Under the pieces are notes generated by a model. The model saw only the letters and a list, made by a program, of their open reading frames with translations. It ran no database searches and was not told where the DNA came from. Shown one piece after another: positions 53,837 to 61,701 of a stretch of 64,000 nt of DNA. The stretch is from Peptostreptococcus faecalis (GTDB lineage Bacteria > Bacillota > Clostridia > Peptostreptococcales > Peptostreptococcaceae). Location of the stretch: the NCBI RefSeq assembly GCF_900240845.1, contig NZ_OERU01000001.1:1104337-1168336 (forward strand), in the 5' to 3' direction. Each line of letters starts with the position of its first letter. Within the stretch, counting starts at the first letter, position 1. The translations under genes and the position numbers were made by a program.

Positions 53837-55618
53837 TTATTTTAACATTTGTTGAAGATAGAATACTATTGTATGAGAAAAACGATTTATATTTTTAATA
53901 TACGCAAAATCCTTGCCGTAAATTCTCTTTTCATACTCTAAGTCGTTCTCTTCTCCAGTAAATACACCTAAAATATGTTTGTCTCTTAATTTTAAATTAA
54001 AAACTTCTTGAGCTGTATCTTTGACAGCTATTTCACCTTCGTAATCATCTCCATCTACTTTTATAAAGCCAGATGCCCCTAAATCTATTTTATCATTTGG
54101 CTTTCCATCACTCAATACTATTAGTACTTTATTTTCATATTCTATACTGTCCATTTGATTAGATATCAATTTAATTGCTAATCCATCTCTATTGCTGCCT
54201 GAAGCTTTGTAGTTGAATATTTTTCTGTTTGCAGATACCGAATCATTATAATCTCTATATTGAGTAAGTACTAAGTAATTAAAAAAATTACAAAATCCAA
54301 TCACTCTTGTCGGTATATTTAAAGACGACAATGCTTCGGCAATAACATAAGCTTGCGATGAAACCTGCTCCTCTCTACCAATCTGAGATGCAGAAGCATC
54401 TAATAAAATATCCACTGAAATTGAACCTAACTGACTAATATTATTTTTTTGAAAAATTTTGTCGTCATTTAAGTATTGGTGTCTCCATATTTTTGAAACT
54501 ACTAGCTTACCGTTATTTGTTATTTCACTTTCGTCTTCATCGTTTAGCAGTAGTTTTTTCGTGAGTAATTCTTTTAGTTCATTAATTGACCTTCTAAAAA
54601 TAAGCTCATTTTCCTTATAAAATTCAGTGTTTATCCTATTTTGATTCTCTACTGCTTTTGAAAAATATGGATCTCCCTTTCCATTCACAAAATTTCCCTC
54701 TGTAAAATGAATTTTTATTCCATCATGTATACCTGTGGAAACTTCTTTTTCAATGCGATTAATATTGTGTACTGGAATACTTGCTTCGCCATACCTTGAT
54801 TCAACCATATTCTTTATTTTATTATTATCGCTTGTCATTGAATTAGAGGATTCTAACCTCTCGTCGCTTATTATTTCATCCTCAGAAATATTTTTTGTAA
54901 ACTCTGCAGATTCAACTAAAAAGGAATCTGTATCAATACTTTCTTTATTTTTATTTAAACTCCTTCTTTTCATTTTAAAGTTTATTCTAGGAGTTTCTCT
55001 TTTTTCATTTTTCGATTCTTTAGACTTCTTTTCTTCTGAATCTTCTTTATCTATATTTCGTTTATTTTTATTAGAAGATGCTAGCTGAACATTTTCATAA
55101 AAAAACTTTAAAAAAGCCCCGTTAATAGCCTCTATCACTTCATCTGTAGTTCTAGCATTATTTCTCATATGCATATAAGACACCAATTGTTCAACGACTT
55201 CTCTGCTCTTTGAAAATTTTCCGACTAATACCGCAGAATACAAACTTTCAATTTCTTCTTCTACTTCAAGATTTTTTCTATTCTTGTATTTTTCATTTAT
55301 TTTTTCAAGAAAATTAACTCGATATTTTTCAGCACCTGGTCTTTCTATTATTAAATTTTTACCAAAACAATCATCTAAAAATATTTCAATCGTTTTTAAA
55401 AATTCATTTTTTAACTTAGTTTTTTCAAAATGTATAGCTATATAATCCAATAATTCATGCATGTTAATTTTTTTATATACATATCCTAAGAGTAACATTC
55501 TATAATAATCCATATTGAAATCTTGGTATACATCAAATAGTTTTATTATTGGTTCATATGAGTAATCTTCGGATACCGTCCAAACAATATTTTGTTTTCT
55601 CCACTTTATATCATCCAT
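53837..55618 (-). CDS. VWA-domain protein of the CobT/NorD-like type, partner of a MoxR ATPase
   Basis: The protein has 593 residues. An N-terminal helical region of about 180 residues is followed by a low-complexity charged linker (about 180-290, many Ser, Lys, Glu, Asn). The C-terminal von Willebrand A domain (about 395-593) has a MIDAS motif in SVDILLDASASQIGREEQ (DxSxS) and a later VLIVLSDGKPND. It starts 15 bases after the MoxR-type AAA gene, a classic pair in which the ATPase and VWA protein act as a chaperone for metal or cofactor insertion. The target is unknown; no adjacent enzyme gene identifies it. Confidence 0.85.
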   Translation of the reverse strand: MDDIKWRKQNIVWTVSEDYSYEPIIKLFDVYQDFNMDYYRMLLLGYVYKKINMHELLDYIAIHFEKTKLKNEFLKTIEIFLDDCFGKNLIIERPGAEKYRVNFLEKINEKYKNRKNLEVEEEIESLYSAVLVGKFSKSREVVEQLVSYMHMRNNARTTDEVIEAINGAFLKFFYENVQLASSNKNKRNIDKEDSEEKKSKESKNEKRETPRINFKMKRRSLNKNKESIDTDSFLVESAEFTKNISEDEIISDERLESSNSMTSDNNKIKNMVESRYGEASIPVHNINRIEKEVSTGIHDGIKIHFTEGNFVNGKGDPYFSKAVENQNRINTEFYKENELIFRRSINELKELLTKKLLLNDEDESEITNNGKLVVSKIWRHQYLNDDKIFQKNNISQLGSISVDILLDASASQIGREEQVSSQAYVIAEALSSLNIPTRVIGFCNFFNYLVLTQYRDYNDSVSANRKIFNYKASGSNRDGLAIKLISNQMDSIEYENKVLIVLSDGKPNDKIDLGASGFIKVDGDDYEGEIAVKDTAQEVFNLKLRDKHILGVFTGEENDLEYEKRIYGKDFAYIKNINRFSHTIVFYLQQMLK

Positions 55619-55633
55619 ATAAATATTCTCCTA

Positions 55634-56542
55634 TTATTTGAATATACTTATAGGGTCAGTATTATCTTTAAATAATGAGTTTATTATATCCAATACAATC
55701 TCTTTTTCATATTGATCAAAAGTCTTATTCACAATCCCCATATCTAAGGCCGATTTTATTGGTAGTCCTCTTCTCATTGTTTCAATACTAGAAAAAAGCC
55801 CTCTTAAATCAATTGGCTTAGATGATATTTCTGCATTTAGTGATTTTTTCTGTAAATCCATAAATAATCTCACAAACAGTTCAATATATTCATCTTTTAA
55901 ATCAAATTCTTCTTCAAGTATCATTTTAAAATTAGATTCACTTATCGATGGCATATCTATAACTAAAAATCTTGATATCAAAGCTTCGTTTAATTCTTTT
56001 GTTCCTATATATCCATAGTTCATTGTACCTATAAATCTTGTCGCTTCATCCAAAAATATTCTATCATACCCAGGAACATCTATTACTCTTCTATAGTCTA
56101 ACGCAGAGTATACAACAGACAGTGAGTCATTTTTCGCCATATTTATTTCATCAAATATCGCAAACCCTCCATATTCTGCCGCACTATAAACGGGACCTTT
56201 TCTTAAAACCACTTCATTATTAACAAAGGTATCAGTTCCTAATAAACTTGAACTATCTGAAGTCACATTCATTGACATATTCCACATAGGTCTATTGAAT
56301 ATCTGAGCCAGATTTTCTGATAAAATATTTTTACCAGTTGCTTTTGGTCCTGTAAGCAAAATATTATATCCTCCTAAAAGAGCTGCTATAGATTTTTCCC
56401 ATACTTCTCCTCCATAGTATTTATAATGTGGATTCGGTACTCTATCTTTTACTTCGTCCGCTAAGTTATAATATTTTCTAAATTTATCAAGTTCATCAAG
56501 TAGTTTTTCAGAAACTCCCTGATTTAATAAAAATTCATTCAT
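55634..56542 (-). CDS. MoxR-family AAA+ ATPase with atypical Walker A
   Basis: The protein has 302 residues. The AAA core includes a P-loop NILLTGPKATGKNILSENLA at about 60-79. Here Asn72 follows the Lys where Ser or Thr is usual. The Walker B and downstream motifs are GGFAIFDEINMAKNDSLSV, ATRFIGTMNYGYIGTKELNE and ALISRFLVIDMPS (arginine finger region). A C-terminal helical lid (DLRGLFSSIETMRRGLPIKS) is present. It is translated just before the VWA gene and is presumably cotranscribed with it. A chaperone-like unfoldase role is inferred from the family. Confidence 0.88.
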   Translation of the reverse strand: MNEFLLNQGVSEKLLDELDKFRKYYNLADEVKDRVPNPHYKYYGGEVWEKSIAALLGGYNILLTGPKATGKNILSENLAQIFNRPMWNMSMNVTSDSSSLLGTDTFVNNEVVLRKGPVYSAAEYGGFAIFDEINMAKNDSLSVVYSALDYRRVIDVPGYDRIFLDEATRFIGTMNYGYIGTKELNEALISRFLVIDMPSISESNFKMILEEEFDLKDEYIELFVRLFMDLQKKSLNAEISSKPIDLRGLFSSIETMRRGLPIKSALDMGIVNKTFDQYEKEIVLDIINSLFKDNTDPISIFK

Positions 56543-56652
56543 ATTGTCTTTCCCTTCATTTTAATTTCGATTATATTTCACATCTTTTATACCCAATTAT
56601 ACATCAAATTACTTAGTTGAAAGACATTTTTATTTGATTTTTTATAGTAACT

Positions 56653-57318
56653 TTAATTGTTTTTTTCACTTCTTTTGGAAACATACTTTCCTAGCATTAT
56701 AGAAACAACTGTTAAAAGTATTACAAATACAATCGACCATATAAATTCAGGTGACTTTACATCCAATATTTTATCTCCTACATTTAAAAAGATTATTGTA
56801 CCTGGTAAAATACCAATGGCAGTGGCAAGTGAATAATTTAAAAAACTAATATTAGTCAACCCTGATACATAATTTATCACGTTATAAGGCAAAGCAGGTA
56901 TTAATCTACATATAAATACTATTAAAAATCCTTCTTTTTTTTCAGCATTCATAAACCTGTCCCACCACTTTTTAGGCATTTTCTTTTCTAGGTATTTAGT
57001 TACCATTTCTTTTGCAAATATATTTGCAATCCAAAACATAAATGAACTATTGATAATTGCTCCTATCAACGTGTATATAGTTCCATCAATTAATCCAAAA
57101 GATAATCCTCCCGCTAGAGCTAACACTGGCACCGGAAAGAAAAAAATAGGCAATATTGCCCATACAACTATATACGCTATTGGAGCTAGCACCCCGAAGC
57201 TATTCACCCAGTCTCTTATTCCTTGAGCAGTAATATTTTCTAGAAAAATCTTGTATATTACTATTAGAGCAACTAAAAAAGCAGCTATGATTATCTTTTT
57301 TTTATTATTATCTGACAT
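56653..57318 (-). CDS. TVP38/TMEM64-family membrane protein (SNARE-associated/DedA-like)
   Basis: This is a 221-residue polytopic membrane protein of the VTT/DedA superfamily. Conserved parts are AYIVVWAILPIFFFPVPVLA, LAGGLSFGLIDGTIYTLIGA, the re-entrant-loop segment ICRLIPALPYNVINYVSGLT and SLATAIGILPGTIIFLNVG. Family members act in lipid or undecaprenyl-phosphate transport; the precise substrate is not predictable. It has about six hydrophobic segments and no evident operon partner. Confidence 0.9.
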   Translation of the reverse strand: MSDNNKKKIIIAAFLVALIVIYKIFLENITAQGIRDWVNSFGVLAPIAYIVVWAILPIFFFPVPVLALAGGLSFGLIDGTIYTLIGAIINSSFMFWIANIFAKEMVTKYLEKKMPKKWWDRFMNAEKKEGFLIVFICRLIPALPYNVINYVSGLTNISFLNYSLATAIGILPGTIIFLNVGDKILDVKSPEFIWSIVFVILLTVVSIMLGKYVSKRSEKNN

Positions 57319-57640
57319 ATTATTCCACCTTTCTTAAGTTAATATATTTTTTTATTTATATATAATATTGCTACATAATCTGTCATTTTAACACATCATT
57401 CAATTTTTATTTGATTTGTATATTTCATAATATGCATATAAATTCAACTTATTGGTTATATATATTATAATAATAGATATATTTAATCCTCCATATATTA
57501 TTATTGCTGTAAAATAGCAAATTTAATTATATCACATATATAATTCCACAACAATTTAGTATAGATTTTTTGAATAACAGTATTTTAATATATATTTATA
57601 TATATTAAAATACTCGTTTTTATTGCTTTTTTTCAACAAA
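57319..57640. other. Very AT-rich intergenic region, no gene seen
   Basis: The stretch upstream of the TVP38 gene consists of TATATA-like runs. No credible frame or RNA motif was found before the terminator of the next minus-strand gene. Confidence 0.6.
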
Positions 57641-57674
57641 AAAGGCACCTCTGTTGTTATTCAGAGTTGCCTTT
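57641..57674 (-). terminator. Terminator after the 58-residue membrane protein
   Basis: Arms AAAGGCAACTCTG / CAGAGGTGCCTTT (near-perfect) have an 8-base loop. A TTTTGTTG tail follows on the minus strand. Confidence 0.85.
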
Positions 57675-57736
57675 TCTTATTATTCTATTGTTTTAAAAAT
57701 ATATATTATAATCAAAATATATTCTGTTTTTAATTG

Positions 57737-57913
57737 CTATTTAATTTTGGGGAGAGTTTTTTTCTCTTTTCTATATAAATCTATTAAATTTAATAAACAG
57801 ACTATAAGGTAAATAAGGCTTAGAGGTACCAGATTTTCAAAAAAAATGAATGTACTAATAATAAATATAATTGCTATAATAATATTCCCACCTACATAAT
57901 ATAAATCCTTCAT
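57737..57913 (-). CDS. Small two-helix membrane protein, unknown
   Basis: The protein has about 58 residues when started at ATG 57911-57913, which is seven bases after GGAGGG; an ATG six bases upstream is too close to the site. Two hydrophobic segments (NIIIAIIFIISTFIFFENLV and PLSLIYLIVCLLNLIDLY) are followed by a basic tail (RKEKKTLPKIK). A good ribosome site and a strong terminator support it as a real gene. No family is recognised. Confidence 0.65.
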   Translation of the reverse strand: MKDLYYVGGNIIIAIIFIISTFIFFENLVPLSLIYLIVCLLNLIDLYRKEKKTLPKIK

Positions 57914-57919
57914 ATTCAT

Positions 57920-58236
57920 CCCTCCTATTCCTCATTTTAAAATAATGTTTTTATACCCTTTTTATTTAATAAACGTAGCTTTGTTTCCATATTCACCTAC
58001 GTTTTTATCGTTCTTTCTATTTACAACTTAATTATATATTATATTTTAAATATTTGCAACATTCAAGTTTATTGTTGTTTTTTTGATATTTTATGTTTTA
58101 AACTACTATCTCTAATTTTTATTATTTTATTATTATTTTCCTCTCATTAAATATATTTACTTTCATAAATATATTTAAATGTTAAAACATTTTTTTATTT
58201 ATTTATTATATATGAAAATAATTTCTCAATAAAATA
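57920..58236. other. AT-rich intergenic region with an orphan hairpin at 57971-58004
   Basis: The region holds one clear inverted repeat, AAACGTAG (57971-57978) and CTACGTTT (57997-58004), followed by TTTTATCG on the plus strand. No plus-strand gene ends there. Nothing else recognisable was found. Confidence 0.5.
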
Positions 58237-58278
58237 AGACCTCTAAAGTCTTCTTTTATCTCCAACTTTAGAGTTCTT
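58237..58278 (-). terminator. Terminator after the zinc-ribbon gene
   Basis: Arms AAGAACTCTAAAGT / ACTTTAGAGGTCTT, read on the minus strand, pair around a 14-base loop. TATTTTATT follows. Confidence 0.75.
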
Positions 58279-58346
58279 ATTTACTCTAATATTTCTTTAA
58301 TATTCTGTTTTTAAAGTTCTATTATTCAAATATTATCATTCATTTA

Positions 58347-58604
58347 TTATTTCCATCTCTTTAAAGTTGGAAAATATCCTTTCATACTGTTTCTAACCTG
58401 TTCTTCTGTCATACCTTTATTTGCCAATAACATTGGTTTTACACAAATTTCAATCATTTCTTCCATTGTTCCAGAAAAAGTAAATTCTCCATTCTCATAG
58501 CAATAGTTACAATATTCATCGTTTCTACTTCCATCAGCATTAGTTCCATAGTCTTTTTCATTCCCTAGTGGCATAGCACAACTTTGGCAAAATTTTTCAC
58601 TCAT
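58347..58604 (-). CDS. Putative zinc-ribbon domain protein
   Basis: This small protein of about 85 residues has four cysteines in two pairs: EKFCQSCAMPLGNEKDYGTN and RNDEYCNYCYENGEFTF. This matches the short zinc_ribbon_2 family found in many Firmicutes. The C-terminal half (MEEMIEICVKPMLLANKGMT, EQVRNSMKGYFPTLKRW) is also family-typical. The ATG at 58602-58604 follows AGGAGGT with eight bases; the ATG six bases earlier overlaps the site. The role is unknown. The WYL-type regulator upstream on the same strand could be its controller, but this is only neighbourhood. Confidence 0.85.
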   Translation of the reverse strand: MSEKFCQSCAMPLGNEKDYGTNADGSRNDEYCNYCYENGEFTFSGTMEEMIEICVKPMLLANKGMTEEQVRNSMKGYFPTLKRWK

Positions 58605-58716
58605 ATTCATTACCTCCTTTTTTCTATATTATATTAGGTATAATATGCGACCTATTGTCATATTAAATTATTTTTTTATATTTTATTGATATTCATATCA
58701 ATGTCAATATCAATAT

Positions 58717-59637
58717 TTATTTTATGTATTCTTTTTCCATATTCATCAGTACATCTACAAATTTTTTTTTAAGATGTTGAGGTTTAACTATTTCAACATC
58801 TCCACAAAAGCTCATCAAATATCCTACTAGCCAATAATCTATTGGCATAATTGTATTTACAATCATATCACCATTTTCTAAAAGCATGACATCCTTATTG
58901 TTAAATTCATCAAAAACTCTATATGCTGACTTTTTTTTGAATTTAAGCTGAATATCTTCATATGATTTCAATGTTTTTTCACTACATGATTCGCCGAACT
59001 GGTCAATTTCTGGTGGTATTAAGTCATCATCAAATTTTTCATCTAAAACCTTCATTTCTATTATGCGGTTTATTTTAAATACCCTATAATCATTCTTATC
59101 CATGCAGTATGCTTGTATGTACCAATTATTTGACTTAAAATTAATTTTAGCGGGCTTTATCATTCTAGTACTTTCCTTAGAATATGAATTTATATACTTA
59201 ATTGATATTATGTTTTTATTTAATATGGAATCTCTAATTATATTAAATTTATCATTGTCAATTTTACTGTTTCCCCATCTAGAAAAATTAACCTCTATCC
59301 AGTCTTTACTCTCCTGCTTAAAAAATATTCTAAGTTTTTCTAGTAATATTTTTTGTTCATTTGGAAGAACACTTGAAAAATTTTCTAAAGCACTTAATAT
59401 GTTTATTTGCTCATTTCTAGAAATTATGCTTTTATCAATAGTAAATTCCTCCATTAAAAATATCCCGCCACCTTTTCCTTTTTGTGAATATACAGGTATA
59501 CCAATAGAGCTAAGATTATCTATATCTCTATAAATAGTTCTAACAGAAACCTCACACTCACTGGCTAATTCAGTTGCAGTAGATTTTCCTTTGTTTAATA
59601 AATAGTATATTATTTTAAACATCCTACTGTTTTCCAA
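58717..59637 (-). CDS. YafY-like HTH/WYL-domain transcriptional regulator
   Basis: The protein has 306 residues. The N-terminal HTH_11 contains IIYYLLNKGKSTATELASEC then EVSVRTIYRDIDNLSSIGIP. A WYL domain (about 140-215) has IISIKYINSYSKESTRMIKP, and the WYL-like core is NWYIQAYCMDKNDYRVFKIN. The C-terminal extension (WCX-like) ends the protein. WYL domains bind ligands such as nucleotides or nucleic acid; the signal here is unknown. It reads toward the zinc-ribbon gene and lies downstream of a ClbS-like gene. Confidence 0.9.
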   Translation of the reverse strand: MENSRMFKIIYYLLNKGKSTATELASECEVSVRTIYRDIDNLSSIGIPVYSQKGKGGGIFLMEEFTIDKSIISRNEQINILSALENFSSVLPNEQKILLEKLRIFFKQESKDWIEVNFSRWGNSKIDNDKFNIIRDSILNKNIISIKYINSYSKESTRMIKPAKINFKSNNWYIQAYCMDKNDYRVFKINRIIEMKVLDEKFDDDLIPPEIDQFGESCSEKTLKSYEDIQLKFKKKSAYRVFDEFNNKDVMLLENGDMIVNTIMPIDYWLVGYLMSFCGDVEIVKPQHLKKKFVDVLMNMEKEYIK

Positions 59638-59687
59638 TATATACCACCTCTCTTATTATTTTTATAATGTCTATGCTTTCTTCACGA

Positions 59688-60236
59688 CTACTTTATGCTA
59701 TTTTTTACGCTTTTTATATGAGCTTTTATTTTTTTGATTGCCCAATCATAGTGACTAGATGTTGAAGAAACAAAATAGCTACCCAACGTAGTAGTTCCAG
59801 TCCAATCAAAGTTATTTTTTGTGAATAATTCTTTATCAGAAAATTCTTTTATAATGTTCATCACGTCTTCATGGCTTTTTTCCAGCATTAATCTAGCTTT
59901 TTCAACATCAGTACTTTGATGCTTTTCCCAAAATTCAATATTCATCTTTCCATACGTTCTCCAATTATATGGATCAGGTAAAAAGTTAGCTTTTTTACCA
60001 TTTATATTGGATTTAACCCAATTTAAAGTTAATTGATGCCATTCATATAGATGAATATAAATATCTCTAATATTTTTATCTCTGCTCCAATGTCCTTCTT
60101 TTTTCTTTGCATCATCGTTAAAATCAAATTCAGTATTTAATACACCTTCTTCTAGAGAATCTATTAACATAATCATTTTTTTAAATTTTTCGCTAGAAGC
60201 TTTTATCAAATCATTTTTTGAAGAAGGTCTTGCCAT
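59688..60236 (-). CDS. ClbS/DfsB-family four-helix-bundle protein
   Basis: The protein has 182 residues when started at ATG 60234-60236, after AAAGGGAG; 11 extra residues upstream lack a site. It opens MARPSSKNDLIKASSEKFKK, the family hallmark. HWSRDKNIRDIYIHLYEWHQ then LTLNWVKSN, YNWRTYGKMNIEFWEKHQ and the C-terminal TSSHYDWAIKKIKAH are also typical. The fold is DinB-like. ClbS hydrolyses colibactin in its producer; other members have no known job. It neighbours regulators, suggesting an accessory or defence-like region, but no toxin cluster is seen. Confidence 0.87.
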   Translation of the reverse strand: MARPSSKNDLIKASSEKFKKMIMLIDSLEEGVLNTEFDFNDDAKKKEGHWSRDKNIRDIYIHLYEWHQLTLNWVKSNINGKKANFLPDPYNWRTYGKMNIEFWEKHQSTDVEKARLMLEKSHEDVMNIIKEFSDKELFTKNNFDWTGTTTLGSYFVSSTSSHYDWAIKKIKAHIKSVKNSIK

Positions 60237-60302
60237 AATAATCACTCCCTTTTTAATATTATTATACAATGTTTAATAAGACATGTATTGTCATATTAAA
60301 AA

Positions 60303-60335
60303 AGTGCAAATAAATTTTTATCTTTTATCTGCACT
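60303..60335 (-). terminator. Terminator after the HTH-superoxide-reductase fusion gene
   Basis: Arms AGTGCAGATAAA / TTTATTTGCACT (one mismatch) with a 9-base loop are followed by TTTTTTAAT on the minus strand. Confidence 0.8.
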
Positions 60336-60439
60336 CCTACTCTGTCTGATTATTATTTTAAAATTCTACCATTATACTTTTAATTTTTCATAATTTATTT
60401 ACTATCATTTCATAAATCTCAACAATATATTTTATACAA

Positions 60440-61039
60440 CTAAGTTCTTTTTGGTTTTATTGCACAGCTAAATAGCCCATGTTTATTACAATAGCAGTAA
60501 ATCTTTCCACTACCTCTTATTCTAAATCTTGCCTCTGCATTTCCTTCTGGATAAAGTTTTACCATGTCAAATATATTTCCTGATGCATATGCAATAAATG
60601 AAATATAATGCTCTTTTTTCATTTCGTGATTAATAGTTATATAGTGTTCATCTTCAATTTTTTCAATTTGTATTAAATGTTCTTCGTCTGGATCTTCACC
60701 CTCTAATGTAGGCAAAACTATTCCGCAGCAGCTCATTACAGCTTTTCCTGTGCTATGTATTATATTTCCACAAACTGGGCAAACATATAATTGTGACCTT
60801 AGCATATTTGATGAGCGATTTGAGTTTGTGATATCATTTCCTGATAATAATTCAATAGTGGATATTCCAAGCGCTTCGGCTAGTGAATTAATGAGTGTCA
60901 TATCTGGATAGCCTCTTCCTGTCTCCCATTTTGAAATTGCTTTATCACTAACACTTAGTATTTCAGCTAAATCAGCTTGTGTCATTTTTTTTCTTTCTCT
61001 AAGCTTTTTTATTACAGCTCCTGTGACATATTGGTTCAT
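60440..61039 (-). CDS. XRE-type regulator fused to a desulfoferrodoxin-like superoxide reductase
   Basis: The protein has 199 residues. Residues 7-62 are an XRE helix-turn-helix (MTQADLAEILSVSDKAISKW). Residues 86-110, VCPVCGNIIHSTGKAVMSCC, match the desulforedoxin [Fe(Cys)4] domain: C87, C90, C104, C105. Residues 119-190 align with the SOR catalytic domain of the stand-alone enzyme in this window: H121 in DEEHLIQIEK, H138 and H144 in NHEMKKEHYISF, and C184 and H187 in YCYCNKHGLF. All five iron ligands are present; the catalytic Glu is kept, but the adjacent Lys is Glu120. It is probably a redox-sensing repressor, a superoxide reductase, or both. It has its own ribosome site and terminator. 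Confidence 0.85.
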   Translation of the reverse strand: MNQYVTGAVIKKLRERKKMTQADLAEILSVSDKAISKWETGRGYPDMTLINSLAEALGISTIELLSGNDITNSNRSSNMLRSQLYVCPVCGNIIHSTGKAVMSCCGIVLPTLEGEDPDEEHLIQIEKIEDEHYITINHEMKKEHYISFIAYASGNIFDMVKLYPEGNAEARFRIRGSGKIYCYCNKHGLFSCAIKPKRT

Positions 61040-61262
61040 TTTATAACCTCCTTTATAATAAAACTTTATCAGCTAAATGCATAATAAACAACCTACTCTT
61101 CGTAGATATTTTTTTAATTTTCTACACTTTCATTGTTTAATTTTACCCACTCATTTATAATGTTAGTTATAATAGTTGAATTATAAATTCTTATAAATCC
61201 ACATTATTGAATTGTCAATATGTCGATTAATTTAACTAAAAACTATAAAGGAGATTTCTAAT

Positions 61263-61475
61263 ATGAAAAAATTCATTACATCTGAAACAGTCTTTGTTGA
61301 ACTTAATAAGGAGAATCCTAACGCTTTAAAAAATATAATAGAAGAGCTTCATATGATTGGCGAAGAAAATAATACCTTAACGGAAACTCAAGTATCAGCT
61401 GTTCTTAAACCAATATCTGAAACGGAGTTCTCTCTTTGTTATTCTGTAACTGCTCTTTATTACAAAGAATCCTAA
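61263..61475 (+). CDS. Small protein of unknown function
   Basis: This 70-residue ORF has AAAGGAG before its ATG and a strong terminator 20 bases after its stop, so it looks like a real transcription unit. The sequence MKKFITSETVFVELNKENPN then ALKNIIEELHMIGEENNTLT suggests one amphipathic helix. The later part, VLKPISETEFSLCYSVTALY, looks beta-rich. No signal peptide, membrane segment or metal motif is present. No family is recognised. It is divergent from the HTH-SOR fusion gene, which could regulate it from the shared intergenic region. Confidence 0.65.
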   Translation: MKKFITSETVFVELNKENPNALKNIIEELHMIGEENNTLTETQVSAVLKPISETEFSLCYSVTALYYKES

Positions 61476-61495
61476 AAATGAATATGCTCAAAAAA

Positions 61496-61523
61496 ACGCG
61501 CTCTATACAAATTTAGAGAGCGT
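61496..61523 (+). terminator. Terminator after the small ORF
   Basis: The hairpin ACGCGCTCT / AGAGAGCGT (one mismatch) has a 10-base loop and a TTTTT tail on the plus strand. Confidence 0.85.
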
Positions 61524-61701
61524 TTTTTAATTTTATAATAAATCGTTTGAAAATTCATTTATTGAGTGGTAAGATTATGATATATAAAGGATTTGCAATA
61601 AATTTAAACATCAAATTATTATTTCTTTCATATAATTATTATGAGTAAAATAATTATAATTTGTTGAGGTTCTTTATAAATTTATTTAATCGGAGGTTAA
61701 A

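Noticed and set aside
58347..60236. Zinc-ribbon, WYL regulator and ClbS-like genes considered as a defence island
   Set aside because: WYL regulators and ClbS-like proteins do occur near defence genes, but no nuclease, helicase, reverse transcriptase, toxin or phage gene is present, so there is no positive support.
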